In this document: positions 55,200 to 64,000 of the stretch, piece by piece
How the letters are laid out: every line of letters starts with the position of its first letter
Numbering within the stretch: the first letter of the stretch is position 1
NCBI GenBank assembly: GCA_947305005.1
Contig: CAMZCM010000013.1
Span: forward strand, 1 to 64,000
DNA: 64,000 bases
Reading direction: 5' to 3'
From: an uncultured Prevotellaceae bacterium
GTDB lineage: Bacteria > Bacteroidota > Bacteroidia > Bacteroidales > Bacteroidaceae
The notes under the pieces: generated by a model
Database searches by the model: none
Seen by the model: only the letters and a program-made list of their open reading frames with translations
What the model was told of the DNA's origin: nothing
Made by a program: the position numbers and the translations under genes

Positions 55200-56809
55200 C
55201 GGTCCCCTGTTGTATCTACTACTACTTTGCGATAACGCTCGGGATACCCTGGACGGATGACAGGAACGTGCTCACCTCCAGCGGTACGCTTATAATCTCC
55301 GTTCTCTTCTGGCTTTTCGGTCATATCATTGTACTTGACTATCAAACGCTCGAACAGTTGACGCCAACGATCCATCATCAAGCCTGCTGTACGCGCGGTA
55401 TAGCCTGTGAGATGGTTGACAGCCTGTTCTTGTGACATGGCCAAAGCTTCTTTCTCAATGGAAACCTGCATTTTTTCCAACTCTTGGTCAAGACCATCGC
55501 GAACTCGCTGCACCTCAGGGAAGAGTTGACTGTAGCGTGGATACACAAAGTTGGAGAGAGCATTCTGCATCCAATAAGCGCTCTTGGTCGTAAAGGTGAA
55601 TGGGTCGGCTGTTTGTTGGGCGTAAGCTTCAGGGCAAAGGGTGGAGCAGCAATAGACTGGTACGTAAGGTACCATATTGGCATCGTCAAAGCCGCACCAT
55701 AGCACACCGCCTACGTGGTTGGGCAGCCAAGAACGCAGTTGAGCCAAATAGGTGACAGCGGTCTGTTGGGTCGAGATGGGACGTTCGTTGAAGTATTTCT
55801 TACCATCCACCTCAAAGTAGAGTGGAGTGGGGCGATAGGGAGCTTCATAAGGACCAGCACCCAAATCGCAAGTAATGTCCAGCGGAGTACCTTCGTAGTG
55901 GTCACGCATCGCCTGTTTCATATCATTGAGTGAAATGAGTTTGGCAGGACGAATACACCAAGGCATTTCTTCCGTATTCTCGTCTTTACCCAGAATGTAG
56001 GGCAGAAAACGATCCATTCCTGGGGCGCAACGGTTAAAGAAACTCCACACACGGGCGTCACAGAGACGGCGCGCTCCAAAGTCGTTGGGCGCAAAGGCAT
56101 CGCGGAAAGAGAAGTCCTGATCTTTGCCGCTGAAATACCCTTTTTCACGAGCGAACTTAATGATATCTTTAGAATACAGGCAGTTGGCTTTGTCCTTGAG
56201 TGGGAAGGTAGTGATACGGGATTGGTTGGCGTGACCGGTGATGCAGTCATCGGGCAGACGACGGGCTACCCAGTTAATACCTTTTTGACCTGGGCCTTTG
56301 CCCACCATCTCCAACACCCAAACCTCATTGGGGTCAGCCATTGTGATGCTTTCGCCTTCACTCTGATATCCATAGGTGTCGGCAAGATTTGTCCATACGT
56401 CAATAGCTTCTCGCGCATTTTTGGCCCGTTGTAGGGTCAGGTACATCAAAGAACCGTAATCCAGCAGTCCCGTGGTATCAACTAACTCTTCACGTCCACC
56501 AAAAGTGGTCTCCATGATGCTGAGCTGTTGGTCATTGATCTGTCCAATGACACCATAAGTATAAGGCACTTCAGGAATTTCACCCAGATAGTTGTTCGTC
56601 TCATAGTGATAGAGGGCGCGCATAGTGCCGGGCGCATGATGGCCAGCCGGATAAAAATGGAGATAACCATAGGAACCATAGTCATCAGCGGAATAAGTGA
56701 TCATGACGGAACCGTCGGCGGATGCCTTCTTGCCAACGATGAGGTTGGTGCAGGCGATGCCTCTAAGAGGAAGCAGCAAGGTAGCTAAAAGAAGGATGTA
56801 ATGCTTCAT
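55178..56809 (-). CDS. C69 family dipeptidase (PepD-like), secreted
   Basis: A 543-residue N-terminal nucleophile hydrolase. The signal-like segment (residues 1-19) ends directly before Cys20 in GIACTNLIVGKKASADGS, the nucleophile that becomes the N-terminus after processing. Further family features are ITYSADDYG, ETTFGGREEL, WVLEMVGKGPGQKGINWVA and GHANQSRI. Members cleave dipeptides and act in the periplasm or at the surface. The gene starts 18 bases after the tamB stop and overlaps folC at its 3' end by 22 bases. Confidence 0.93.
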   Translation of the reverse strand: MKHYILLLATLLLPLRGIACTNLIVGKKASADGSVMITYSADDYGSYGYLHFYPAGHHAPGTMRALYHYETNNYLGEIPEVPYTYGVIGQINDQQLSIMETTFGGREELVDTTGLLDYGSLMYLTLQRAKNAREAIDVWTNLADTYGYQSEGESITMADPNEVWVLEMVGKGPGQKGINWVARRLPDDCITGHANQSRITTFPLKDKANCLYSKDIIKFAREKGYFSGKDQDFSFRDAFAPNDFGARRLCDARVWSFFNRCAPGMDRFLPYILGKDENTEEMPWCIRPAKLISLNDMKQAMRDHYEGTPLDITCDLGAGPYEAPYRPTPLYFEVDGKKYFNERPISTQQTAVTYLAQLRSWLPNHVGGVLWCGFDDANMVPYVPVYCCSTLCPEAYAQQTADPFTFTTKSAYWMQNALSNFVYPRYSQLFPEVQRVRDGLDQELEKMQVSIEKEALAMSQEQAVNHLTGYTARTAGLMMDRWRQLFERLIVKYNDMTEKPEENGDYKRTAGGEHVPVIRPGYPERYRKVVVDTTGDRYLAPTK

Positions 56810-56827
56810 ATTGATATGTTTAGATGA

Positions 56828-59800
56828 TTATTTCTTGTTACGATGAAAGAATTCTCCGATGTTGTTAAAGTCTCTCTTGACTTGGATACCGATGCCCTGA
56901 GTGGTCAATGCCGTTTTTGTGAAATAACGGTCATTGGTCTCGCTATAGGCTTTTAGGCTGGTGTTACCTGATGGCGTGAGTAGCCATTGAACGTCGAAGT
57001 CGCCGATGAAATTAGTGTTGGCAAGAGGTGTGTCACGGTAGCCGAAAGTGCCGTTAATGAGCAATCGATTGTTCAAAAGGCGACCACTCAGCATTCCCTT
57101 CACGTCCATTTCGTTCCACCCCCTGTTACCTGTTGAAAGATTCGTGCCGAAGTTCCAGTTCCCATTGCCTATCATACTGGATAGCATCTCATTCAGTTGC
57201 CCGGACAGGGTAGAGGAGAGCAGACTCTGCATGGCTGCATTCGTCTGACTCTGTCCTGCATCCATGGCGTAAGAGTAGAAACGCCCGATTCCTAACAGAT
57301 AGAGAACTTGCATATTGCGTTCCTCGTCGGTGGAGATGAGTGAACGCACCATTTGTTTCTCGTCCTCGTTTACATTGGGAATATCGAAGTCGAAGGTAAT
57401 CTGTGGCTGTTCAGCTCGTCCGCCGATATTCATCAGGCAGTTCACACGCACGGTGGAACTGGAGAAACTGCCAGAGGCCAGGTCATTGAGCGATACACTG
57501 GGTACGGTGTAAATAGCCTGCATGTTGAGGTCGCCTTGCATGGGGTTACCGCCAAAGGTAATGGTTCCATCACGTTGGAACCTGAACTCTTTGTGGATCA
57601 CATCTTGAAGCGTGAGCTTATAAGTTCCGTAATCCACACGATAGGTTCCGTACATCTGGAAGGGACCTTTATTATAATAGTTCGCGCGTATATGTCCATT
57701 GCCGTTAAGGACGATATAATCTTCTGTTCGAGGATCCATGAGCAGTCGCATTTGTGCCTCTGGAGTAACATCGATATCAAAGTTCATTCTGAGGTCGAAG
57801 GATTCGTCTTCTTCAAAAAGCGCAGTCGGTGTAACAGGATGATCTGGATCTGTCTCGTCTGTATATTTGTTTGGAGACTCCTTGACAAAAGAGATGAAAG
57901 CATTATCCGTCTTTGTCTCAGGACTTGAAGCATTATACGTAAAGACGGTTCCAGTTGAGGGCGTGCATTGGATGTCGATGTTCATGGCATCGGAGTGGCC
58001 GGACAGATGTACGTTTCCGCTGGCAAAGACAGTCCCATAGAACAACTGGTCGCCAAAGCTGCGGAAGTCATAACCTAAGAAATCGTTGGCTGAGATGTCA
58101 AAGGTGTAGTGGGGATTCTTAAAATGGGTATATAATAATTCACCGTTCACAACGGCTTCATGAGAAAGATTGTCGCGACCATGGTGATTGTCATAGACAT
58201 GACAGTCTTTGAAACGCATACCGCCCAAGAAGAGTTCTATGCTGTCGCCACCTAACAGATGATAACGTGTATTCAGCCAGCTGATCCCGAATGCAAGGGT
58301 GTCAATCACCATATTTCCCTCCAGATTCAACTCTTTAAACGGTCCGTATAAATGAGCGTGTCCGGAAGCGCGCCCCTGAAGGTCAGTGAGGATACCTTCA
58401 GTGAAGTCGTTGATGAAATAAGCATTCAGATTACGTGCTTGCACGTCAAGGTCCATACCGCGTCCAGGCTCGTGTCCCGGCTTTATCAGGGCTGATACGT
58501 GACTAATCTCACCACGAATAGGTTCTTGGATGTAACCGTCCAAGTCAATAGCCTCTTCGTCTTTTCGTCCGAATCCTCCTGTGACGGATAAATCTCCCAA
58601 TAATCCGTTGTTGATGGTAAAGTCTTTGACAGACAATTTGGCATCAACGGCCAAATCATCAGAGAAATTATGAACCCTTACTTTTCCCGTTGCTAATCCG
58701 GCAAAAAACACATCATCGAAGTCAATCAGACCAAAAATATATTGCAGGTTAATATCGCGCAGGTCAGCATAAAGTGTATCTTCGGGCTGTGATGAGATGC
58801 GTCCGTTCACACGAAGGTGTCTGTTGGCTTGTGAGACTTGGAAATCATGTACGTCAAGTATCTTGTCATGCAATAGGACACGTGACTGGTGAACGTCCCA
58901 GGTAGTGTCCGAGATAATCATCATTCCGGGGAGCACGGAAATGTCTGCGCCAAGATGCAAGTTCTCATCCGTATAGAATGAGGCTTTTGCCGACATCTTT
59001 CCTTGTTGGACAGGTGCCGTATGGTTGTCCCATGAGAGTATGGCATTCAATATGTCATTGGATCCTTCGGCTGTGAGGGACAGATCAACGGGGTCATCGT
59101 CCATGATGCGTTGTAAGGTTATCGATGAAACAAGGCTATCGGCTTCCTGACGAAGTTCGAGCTTGACATCATGCAGTATTTCAGATTCATAGATGGCATG
59201 TGGTAAATCAGCCAATACCAACAAGGATATGCGATTGGTGTCGATATGCCCTCGTATATACCCAGGTTCAGGTAACTGAAAATCTATGTCAGCCAGTTCC
59301 AACATCTGGGGCGCCTCCCATAGATGAATGGTAAAGCTCATCTGATTATCTGTGTCAGCCATTTGTAGGTCAGGTTCAGGGATGAGGGAGGGGAGTGCGT
59401 TGTGCAAGAATTGTTGCACCGTGGGTACTAATTGATAATAAGAGAAACGGCCGTCAGCATGTGCGTCAATAAAATCACCTCGCAAAAGGACGTGATGGCC
59501 GTTATCATCGTTATTCATAGCAATGTTCAACTGTTGCAGATCATAGACTTTTTCATCGCGATTGACAAATAACTGATCGATGGAAACAGTCCCTTGCAGG
59601 TTGTCTAAGTCTTTGATATCCAGTTGTAAGTCTTTAGGACTCTGCAAATTGGCCGAGAGCGTGAAGCTATATTCATCGTCATCAACAGAGGCTGTTGTTA
59701 CCAGCATACGTGGAGAGATGACAAAGTCGGCGGAACAAAGGTTGATGTTGGTGTCGAAGGCTTTCAGGTCCTCGAGTGAGATGGTTCCCTGAGCTTGTTT

Positions 59801-61144
59801 CTGTTTGATGCTTCCATTGATATCCCCGACCAGTGAAAGATGATTGAGGGGAAAATCACCTTTTTTGTCCAAGAGTTGGGCGAGCAGGAAATCCTTGGTG
59901 TTGAGTTGTACATCAAACAGATTCTGATTCCTCAGTCGTCCTTTGACACGAGCTGCTCCCAAGGACGTATGCAAATCAAGGTCAGAAATCAGCAGGTCTG
60001 ATGAGCTCAACTCGTTAATCTGTCCCGTGAGCTGTATGTCGCCCAATCTTGAAAGGGTCTCACTTAACGCAGGTTGGAGTAGGGGAGCTTCGCCTGATGG
60101 GAGCGGTTGACTAATGCTGCTGAGCAGGGATTGTAAGAAATGAGTCTGAACCTCAACTCGTCTAATGTCAAAACGGAAAGCATCAAGCGGGGAGGATTGT
60201 GTAGTATCTTTGAGGTTGAGAGAAGCGTCAGCTTCCATATTCACAGTGAGTCCGTCCGCTTCGATGTCCAGCTGCTTGACACTTACTTCATCTGCATGTT
60301 TAAGGATGTCGGCATAGAATTGCAAAGGCTGGTGGCAATTCGCCAGTTGGGGGACAAATGTGGCGAGGTCAGACAGGGCCAAATCTCCTGCCAACTGAGC
60401 TGATGCTTCCGCCGATGTCCATTCGGAGATAGGACCGTTCAAGACCAGAGAAGGAATACACAAGTTAGACTCGGGTAACGTCACACAAACATCAAGAAGT
60501 GAGGTCTGTTTGGATGAAGAGAAGAACTCTCCTTGAAGATCTTTAACAGTTAAACTACTGTTTGAATCAAAGAAACTTAGATGGCTAGTTGATAATGAGA
60601 TACTATCTTCTAAAAAATGATTTAACGAGGCTCGGATATTCACGTCTTTGAGGTGCAGGTGAGCCGGCGTAAAAGTGGCGGCATAAGGTTCGTAATCCAG
60701 GTCATGTGAGATGGAACCGCGTCGGATCATCATACTGTTGATGGAAAACTGAATGGGCGTGCTCGTCGTGTCCTCGTCGGCAAAAGCATCAATGACAAAC
60801 TGGAAATTGTAAGGCTCTTCTGGGGTGTGTTTCCGTAAACGGATGTCATAGCCGTAAAGCTGTATGTTGGAAAAACGAAAGCGCCCTTTCAACAGCCGCC
60901 AGATACTTGCTTTCGCGCTGAGACGTGCTGCCGACAGCAGTGTGTCCGCTTCTTGATCAAGAATCAGTACATCATCAATGACAATACGATTGAATAATCC
61001 CAGACGTACATTGCCGATCGACACCTCTGTGTTCAGTTCCTCAGCCAGGATAGCAGAGGCTTTTCCTGCCATCCAACGTTGACATGTTGGCATGGCAGTG
61101 AAGAGATGCAATCCGAGGTAGAGTCCGAGGACCAATCCTACCAA
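56828..61144 (-). CDS. tamB: TamB-like translocation/assembly module protein
   Basis: A very large (at least 1438 residues) AsmA/TamB-family protein. An N-terminal membrane segment (LVGLVLGLYLGLHLFTA) is followed by a long beta-rich bridge. The conserved C-terminal TamB (DUF490) domain lies in the last 350 residues (NGHIRANYYNKGPFQMYGTY, LNMQAIYTVPSVSLNDL, VNCLMNIGGRAEQPQITFDF). TamB-like proteins span the periplasm and support outer-membrane protein insertion or lipid transport. The start is uncertain: TTG at 61144 is the only conventional codon, yet the frame continues upstream as KKLSYTIRI, preceded by ATC at 61172-61174. No tamA is adjacent. A good promoter lies at 61198-61229. Confidence 0.9.
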   Translation of the reverse strand: MVGLVLGLYLGLHLFTAMPTCQRWMAGKASAILAEELNTEVSIGNVRLGLFNRIVIDDVLILDQEADTLLSAARLSAKASIWRLLKGRFRFSNIQLYGYDIRLRKHTPEEPYNFQFVIDAFADEDTTSTPIQFSINSMMIRRGSISHDLDYEPYAATFTPAHLHLKDVNIRASLNHFLEDSISLSTSHLSFFDSNSSLTVKDLQGEFFSSSKQTSLLDVCVTLPESNLCIPSLVLNGPISEWTSAEASAQLAGDLALSDLATFVPQLANCHQPLQFYADILKHADEVSVKQLDIEADGLTVNMEADASLNLKDTTQSSPLDAFRFDIRRVEVQTHFLQSLLSSISQPLPSGEAPLLQPALSETLSRLGDIQLTGQINELSSSDLLISDLDLHTSLGAARVKGRLRNQNLFDVQLNTKDFLLAQLLDKKGDFPLNHLSLVGDINGSIKQKQAQGTISLEDLKAFDTNINLCSADFVISPRMLVTTASVDDDEYSFTLSANLQSPKDLQLDIKDLDNLQGTVSIDQLFVNRDEKVYDLQQLNIAMNNDDNGHHVLLRGDFIDAHADGRFSYYQLVPTVQQFLHNALPSLIPEPDLQMADTDNQMSFTIHLWEAPQMLELADIDFQLPEPGYIRGHIDTNRISLLVLADLPHAIYESEILHDVKLELRQEADSLVSSITLQRIMDDDPVDLSLTAEGSNDILNAILSWDNHTAPVQQGKMSAKASFYTDENLHLGADISVLPGMMIISDTTWDVHQSRVLLHDKILDVHDFQVSQANRHLRVNGRISSQPEDTLYADLRDINLQYIFGLIDFDDVFFAGLATGKVRVHNFSDDLAVDAKLSVKDFTINNGLLGDLSVTGGFGRKDEEAIDLDGYIQEPIRGEISHVSALIKPGHEPGRGMDLDVQARNLNAYFINDFTEGILTDLQGRASGHAHLYGPFKELNLEGNMVIDTLAFGISWLNTRYHLLGGDSIELFLGGMRFKDCHVYDNHHGRDNLSHEAVVNGELLYTHFKNPHYTFDISANDFLGYDFRSFGDQLFYGTVFASGNVHLSGHSDAMNIDIQCTPSTGTVFTYNASSPETKTDNAFISFVKESPNKYTDETDPDHPVTPTALFEEDESFDLRMNFDIDVTPEAQMRLLMDPRTEDYIVLNGNGHIRANYYNKGPFQMYGTYRVDYGTYKLTLQDVIHKEFRFQRDGTITFGGNPMQGDLNMQAIYTVPSVSLNDLASGSFSSSTVRVNCLMNIGGRAEQPQITFDFDIPNVNEDEKQMVRSLISTDEERNMQVLYLLGIGRFYSYAMDAGQSQTNAAMQSLLSSTLSGQLNEMLSSMIGNGNWNFGTNLSTGNRGWNEMDVKGMLSGRLLNNRLLINGTFGYRDTPLANTNFIGDFDVQWLLTPSGNTSLKAYSETNDRYFTKTALTTQGIGIQVKRDFNNIGEFFHRNKK

Positions 61145-61197
61145 GATGCGGATGGTATAACTGAGTTTTTTGATGGGTTCGTATCGTTTAGCGAGAG

Positions 61198-61229
61198 CAA
61201 AAGTACAATTTTTTTATGTTGTAGGCAAA
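61198..61229 (-). promoter_or_regulatory. Promoter of tamB (TTTG-N20-TACTTTTG)
   Basis: On the minus strand, -33 TTTG is at 61226-61229 and -7 TACTTTTG at 61198-61205, with 20 bases between. Transcription would start near 61191, so the start codon must lie between about 61190 and 61142, a stretch that has no in-frame ATG or GTG. Confidence 0.75.
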
Positions 61230-61269
61230 ATTGTTGCCTGTTTATGCGTGAAAGTTGCCCTTTTTTGGT

Positions 61270-61277
61270 TAATTTTG
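61270..61277 (+). promoter_or_regulatory. -7 box TAATTTTG of the nqr operon
   Basis: TAATTTTG lies 41 bases before the nqrA ATG. The -33 region (about 61247-61250) is not a good match. Confidence 0.5.
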
Positions 61278-61317
61278 CGCAGTTTTTAGCTAAAACCATT
61301 TATTCAATCATTTTTAT

Positions 61318-62646
61318 ATGGCAAATGTAATCAAGTTACGCAAAGGCCTCGACGTGAATCTTAAGGGCAAAGCGAGCTTGGAAACTATCCAGACGAAAGT
61401 CGAGGGTCAGTATGCGCTGATTCCCGATGATTTCTATGGAATGAAGCCCAAGGTCGTTGTCAAGGAAGGTGACACCGTCAAGGTCGGGGATGCCTTGTTT
61501 GTGGACAAGAACCATCCCGAAGTGAAGTTCGTTTCGCCTGTCAGCGGTACCGTGGCTCAAGTGGAGCGCGGAGAACGCCGTAAGGTGATGAGCGTACGCG
61601 TAGATGCTGATGGCAAGCAGACAGCAGCCTCTTTCACAGAGAAAGACCCGCTGAAGTTGCTGCTCGAGAGCGGCTTGTTCGGATTCTTCCGTATGCGTCC
61701 TTATGACGTGGTGGCAAATCCTGAGGACAAGCCTAAGGCTATCTTCGTGAGCGCTTTCAACACTATGCCGCTGGCTGCAGACTTCGAGTATGTCCTCCAG
61801 GGGCAGGAGAAGGAGTTTCAGGCTGGTCTCTCACTGCTGGCCAAGATTGCCAAAGTTAACCTCGGCATCAGCAAGCAGCAGAAGGCTCCTGCGCTGATCG
61901 CAGCCAAGGACTGCACCATCAGTGTTTTTGATGGTCCCGCTCCTGCAGGTAACGTTGGCGTGCAGATCAACCATGTTGACCCCATCAACAAGGGCGAAGT
62001 CGTCTGGACACTGGGCGCTGAAGAGGTAATCTTCATTGGCCGTCTGGTTCTGACTGGCAAGGTGGATTTCACTCGCACCATCGCTGTTGCTGGCTCCGAA
62101 GTGAAGGCTCCCAAGTACGCCAAGACCCTTGTTGGTCAGCCCATCAAGGACATCATCGCTGGCCAGATTGACGAGAGCAAGAGCCTGCGTATCATCAACG
62201 GTAACCCCATGGTAGGCGTGAAGACCGCGAAGGATGGCTTCCTCGCAGCTCATGCTACCGAAGTCACTGTGATTCCTGAGGGCGATGACGTCTATGAGAT
62301 GCTCGGATGGATTGCTCCTCGTTTCAAGGAATTCTCCACCAGCCGCAGCTACTTCAGCTGGCTTAAGCCCAAGAAGACTGAGTACGAACTGGATGCACGC
62401 ATCAAGGGTGGCGAACGCCACATGATCATGTCTGGTGAGTATGACCGCGTCTTCCCCATGGACATCTATGCCGGCTATCTCGTGAAAGCTATCATTGCTG
62501 GTGATATCGACCGTCAGGAAGCCCTCGGTATCTACGAGGTGGCTCCCGAAGACTTCGCTATCGCTGAGTTCGTGGATAGCTCCAAACTTGAATTGCAACG
62601 CATCGTGCGCGAAGGATTGGATATCCTGCGCAAGGAAAACGCCTAA
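61318..62646 (+). CDS. nqrA: Na+-translocating NADH:quinone reductase subunit A
   Basis: A 442-residue peripheral subunit of the NQR sodium pump, thought to carry the quinone site on the cytoplasmic face. The N-terminus IKLRKGLDVNLKGKA, the biotinyl-like PVSGTVAQVERGERRKV near residue 72, PFGXXF-type FFRMRPYDVVANPED, and the C-terminal EFVDSSKLELQRIVREGLDIL match the family. Codon use is strongly biased, as expected for a highly expressed gene. nqrB begins 13 bases later. Confidence 0.97.
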   Translation: MANVIKLRKGLDVNLKGKASLETIQTKVEGQYALIPDDFYGMKPKVVVKEGDTVKVGDALFVDKNHPEVKFVSPVSGTVAQVERGERRKVMSVRVDADGKQTAASFTEKDPLKLLLESGLFGFFRMRPYDVVANPEDKPKAIFVSAFNTMPLAADFEYVLQGQEKEFQAGLSLLAKIAKVNLGISKQQKAPALIAAKDCTISVFDGPAPAGNVGVQINHVDPINKGEVVWTLGAEEVIFIGRLVLTGKVDFTRTIAVAGSEVKAPKYAKTLVGQPIKDIIAGQIDESKSLRIINGNPMVGVKTAKDGFLAAHATEVTVIPEGDDVYEMLGWIAPRFKEFSTSRSYFSWLKPKKTEYELDARIKGGERHMIMSGEYDRVFPMDIYAGYLVKAIIAGDIDRQEALGIYEVAPEDFAIAEFVDSSKLELQRIVREGLDILRKENA

Positions 62647-62659
62647 ACAGTAAAGACAA

Positions 62660-63829
62660 ATGAACGCATTAAGAAAATATTTCGACAAGATAAAGCCGAA
62701 CTTCGAGGAGGGTGGTAAGCTTCACGCCTTCCGTTCGCTTTATGATGGCTTCGAGACGTTTGCCTTCGTGCCCAATACGACGGCACGTGTGGGCGGAACG
62801 CATATCCACGATGCCATCGACAGCAAGCGCATCATGAGCCTTGTGGTCATCGCGCTTGTGCCTGCGTTGCTTTTCGGTATGTACAACGTAGGTTATCAGA
62901 ACGCGCTCGCTGCCGGACAATTGGAGAACGCCACCTTCTGGGGTATGTTCTTCTTCGGTTTCCTCGCCGTGCTGCCCAAGCTGATTGTCAGCTATGTAGT
63001 AGGTCTTGGCATTGAGTTCACCGTTGCGCAGTGGAAGAACGAGGAGATTCAAGAGGGCTTCCTCGTATCAGGTATCATCATCCCGATGATTGTTCCCGTG
63101 AACACGCCGCTGTGGATGCTCGCTATCGCTGTTGCCTTCTCCGTCATCTTCGCCAAAGAGATTTTCGGTGGCACAGGTATGAACATCTTCAACGTCGCTC
63201 TTATCACGCGCGCGTTCCTATTTTTCTCTTATCCCTCCAGCATGACGGGCGACGACACCGTTTGGATTGCTCAGAACGCTATCTGCGGCCTCGGCTTCGA
63301 TGTGCCTGACACGTTCTCCGCAGCTACTCCGCTCGGTGAGATCGCTGCCGGTCTTGCCGCTCCCACCACGAGCCTCTGCGACCAGATCTATGGTCTCATC
63401 CCCGGTTCTATCGGTGAGACTAGCGTCATCGCCATCGCCCTCGGTGCTATCCTGCTCCTGTGGACAGGTGTTGCCAGCTGGAAGACCATGCTCAGCGTGT
63501 TCGTAGGCGGTGCCCTGACGGGTTGGCTCTATAACGCTCTTGGTCTCTCTCCCCTCGATGCATGTCAGCACATCGTGCTCGGCGGTTTCTGCTTCGGTGC
63601 TGTTTTCATGGCTACCGACCCCGTTACCTCCGCTCGCACTGAAGGTGGTAAGTGGATCTATGGCTTCATGATTGGTTTCGTAGCAGTGACTGTTCGTGTC
63701 CTCAACCCCGGTTATCCCGAAGGTATGATGCTTGCTATCCTGCTCATGAACCTGTTTGCTCCGCTGATTGACTACTGCTTCGTCAGCCGTAACATTTCAA
63801 AACGCGCAAATCGCGCCATCAAAAAGTAA
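62660..63829 (+). CDS. nqrB: Na+-translocating NADH:quinone reductase subunit B
   Basis: A 389-residue integral membrane subunit of NQR that takes part in electron transfer and sodium translocation. About ten transmembrane segments are apparent, starting at residue 57 (IMSLVVIALVPALLFGMYN). The covalent FMN attachment site, in a D-x-F-S-x-A-T-P-L context, places the flavin threonine at Thr223. It also has FGGTGMNIFN, FMATDPVTSARTEGGKW and the C-terminal GYPEGMMLAILLMNLFAPLIDY. The N-terminal cytoplasmic segment is normal. The next gene starts 5 bases downstream. Confidence 0.98.
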   Translation: MNALRKYFDKIKPNFEEGGKLHAFRSLYDGFETFAFVPNTTARVGGTHIHDAIDSKRIMSLVVIALVPALLFGMYNVGYQNALAAGQLENATFWGMFFFGFLAVLPKLIVSYVVGLGIEFTVAQWKNEEIQEGFLVSGIIIPMIVPVNTPLWMLAIAVAFSVIFAKEIFGGTGMNIFNVALITRAFLFFSYPSSMTGDDTVWIAQNAICGLGFDVPDTFSAATPLGEIAAGLAAPTTSLCDQIYGLIPGSIGETSVIAIALGAILLLWTGVASWKTMLSVFVGGALTGWLYNALGLSPLDACQHIVLGGFCFGAVFMATDPVTSARTEGGKWIYGFMIGFVAVTVRVLNPGYPEGMMLAILLMNLFAPLIDYCFVSRNISKRANRAIKK

Positions 63830-63834
63830 CAGAT

Positions 63835-64000
63835 ATGGCAAAGAAATTTATATGCAGTCAGTGCGGCCAAACCTTTGAAGCCGCATCTATGCCCGACAAG
63901 TGTCCTATCTGCGGCGCTGATGCTTCACATATTTCACCAGTGAAATCAAAGGGCATTAACACCAACGGCAATGTTTACACCATCTGCTATGCAGCAGTCA
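63835..64000 (+). CDS. nqrC: NqrC-like subunit with N-terminal rubredoxin-like zinc ribbon (partial)
   Basis: The gene runs off the right edge; 55 codons are visible. Residues 1-30 read MAKKFICSQCGQTFEAASMP then DKCPICGAD, a CxxCG...CPxCG knuckle pair (Cys7, Cys10, Cys23, Cys26) like the short rubredoxin domain at the end of rubrerythrins. From residue 42, NTNGNVYTICYAAV matches the canonical N-terminus of NqrC, which enters the membrane at this point. The position directly behind nqrB supports NqrC. The iron- or zinc-binding head is not part of textbook NqrC. Metal identity cannot be told from sequence. Confidence 0.8.
   Translation, partial: MAKKFICSQCGQTFEAASMPDKCPICGADASHISPVKSKGINTNGNVYTICYAAV

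Noticed and set aside
61831..62688. 285-codon minus-strand open frame opposite nqrA
   Set aside because: It is a product of the strong codon bias of nqrA, with no recognisable domain.

Overview
The window looks like a chromosomal segment of a Bacteroidales bacterium, most likely Prevotella or a close relative. Evidence seen in the sequence: two SusC/SusD outer-membrane pairs, fasciclin lipoproteins, a BspA-type surface protein with 26-residue repeats, CotH proteins ending in a tail like a type IX secretion signal, a type III glutamine synthetase (GlnN), Na+-translocating NQR genes, and many promoters of the Bacteroidetes form TTTG/TTG-N19-20-TAnnTTTG. No rRNA, CRISPR array, insertion sequence, prophage or integrase was recognised.

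Layout. 1-204: a start-less thioredoxin-fold fragment on the minus strand at the left edge. 266-18162: one tightly packed seven-gene plus-strand operon (FAS1 lipoprotein, SusC, SusD, FAS1, FAS1, SusC, SusD) with no glycosidase, protease or dedicated regulator. It ends in a strong 16-bp hairpin and a cluster of degenerate 22-bp tandem repeats. 18394-23133: a 1579-residue BspA-like protein with three modules of 3, 10 and 11 repeats. 23419-26101: pyrB-pyrI-glyA. 26302-34837: mostly housekeeping plus-strand genes (class A PBP, kdsB, dnaB, pheT, yebC), with folK convergent to the PBP gene. 34909-40292: a minus-strand run headed by a Crp-like regulator (crp, M3 peptidase, dCMP deaminase, S41 protease, 5-formyl-THF cyclo-ligase). 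40443-45050: two paralogous CotH proteins, divergent from crp. 45110-48500: glnN, mltG and a tRNA-Thr(CGT) with its own promoter and terminator. 48667-55199: a pectin-type acetylesterase, an ABC-F ATPase, a TIGR04076-like protein, grpE-dnaJ behind a near-perfect sigma-54 promoter, and folC. 55178-61144: a C69 dipeptidase and TamB on the minus strand. 61318-64000: nqrA, nqrB and the start of an nqrC-like gene that carries an N-terminal rubredoxin-like zinc ribbon.

How the genes fit together. The left third is cell-surface machinery: FAS1 lipoproteins, presumably on the outer leaflet, together with two TonB-dependent SusCD transporters, followed by a long repeat protein probably exported by type IX secretion. 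The centre and right are core functions: pyrimidine and folate metabolism, murein synthesis, LPS sugar activation, replication, translation, nitrogen assimilation, chaperones, envelope assembly and the sodium-pumping respiratory complex. Points that merit a second look are the FAS1-SusCD operon, the sigma-54 promoter of grpE-dnaJ, the zinc-ribbon NqrC, the ABC-F protein with a degenerate second ATPase site, the missing ATG of tamB, the CotH pair and the two repeat systems.
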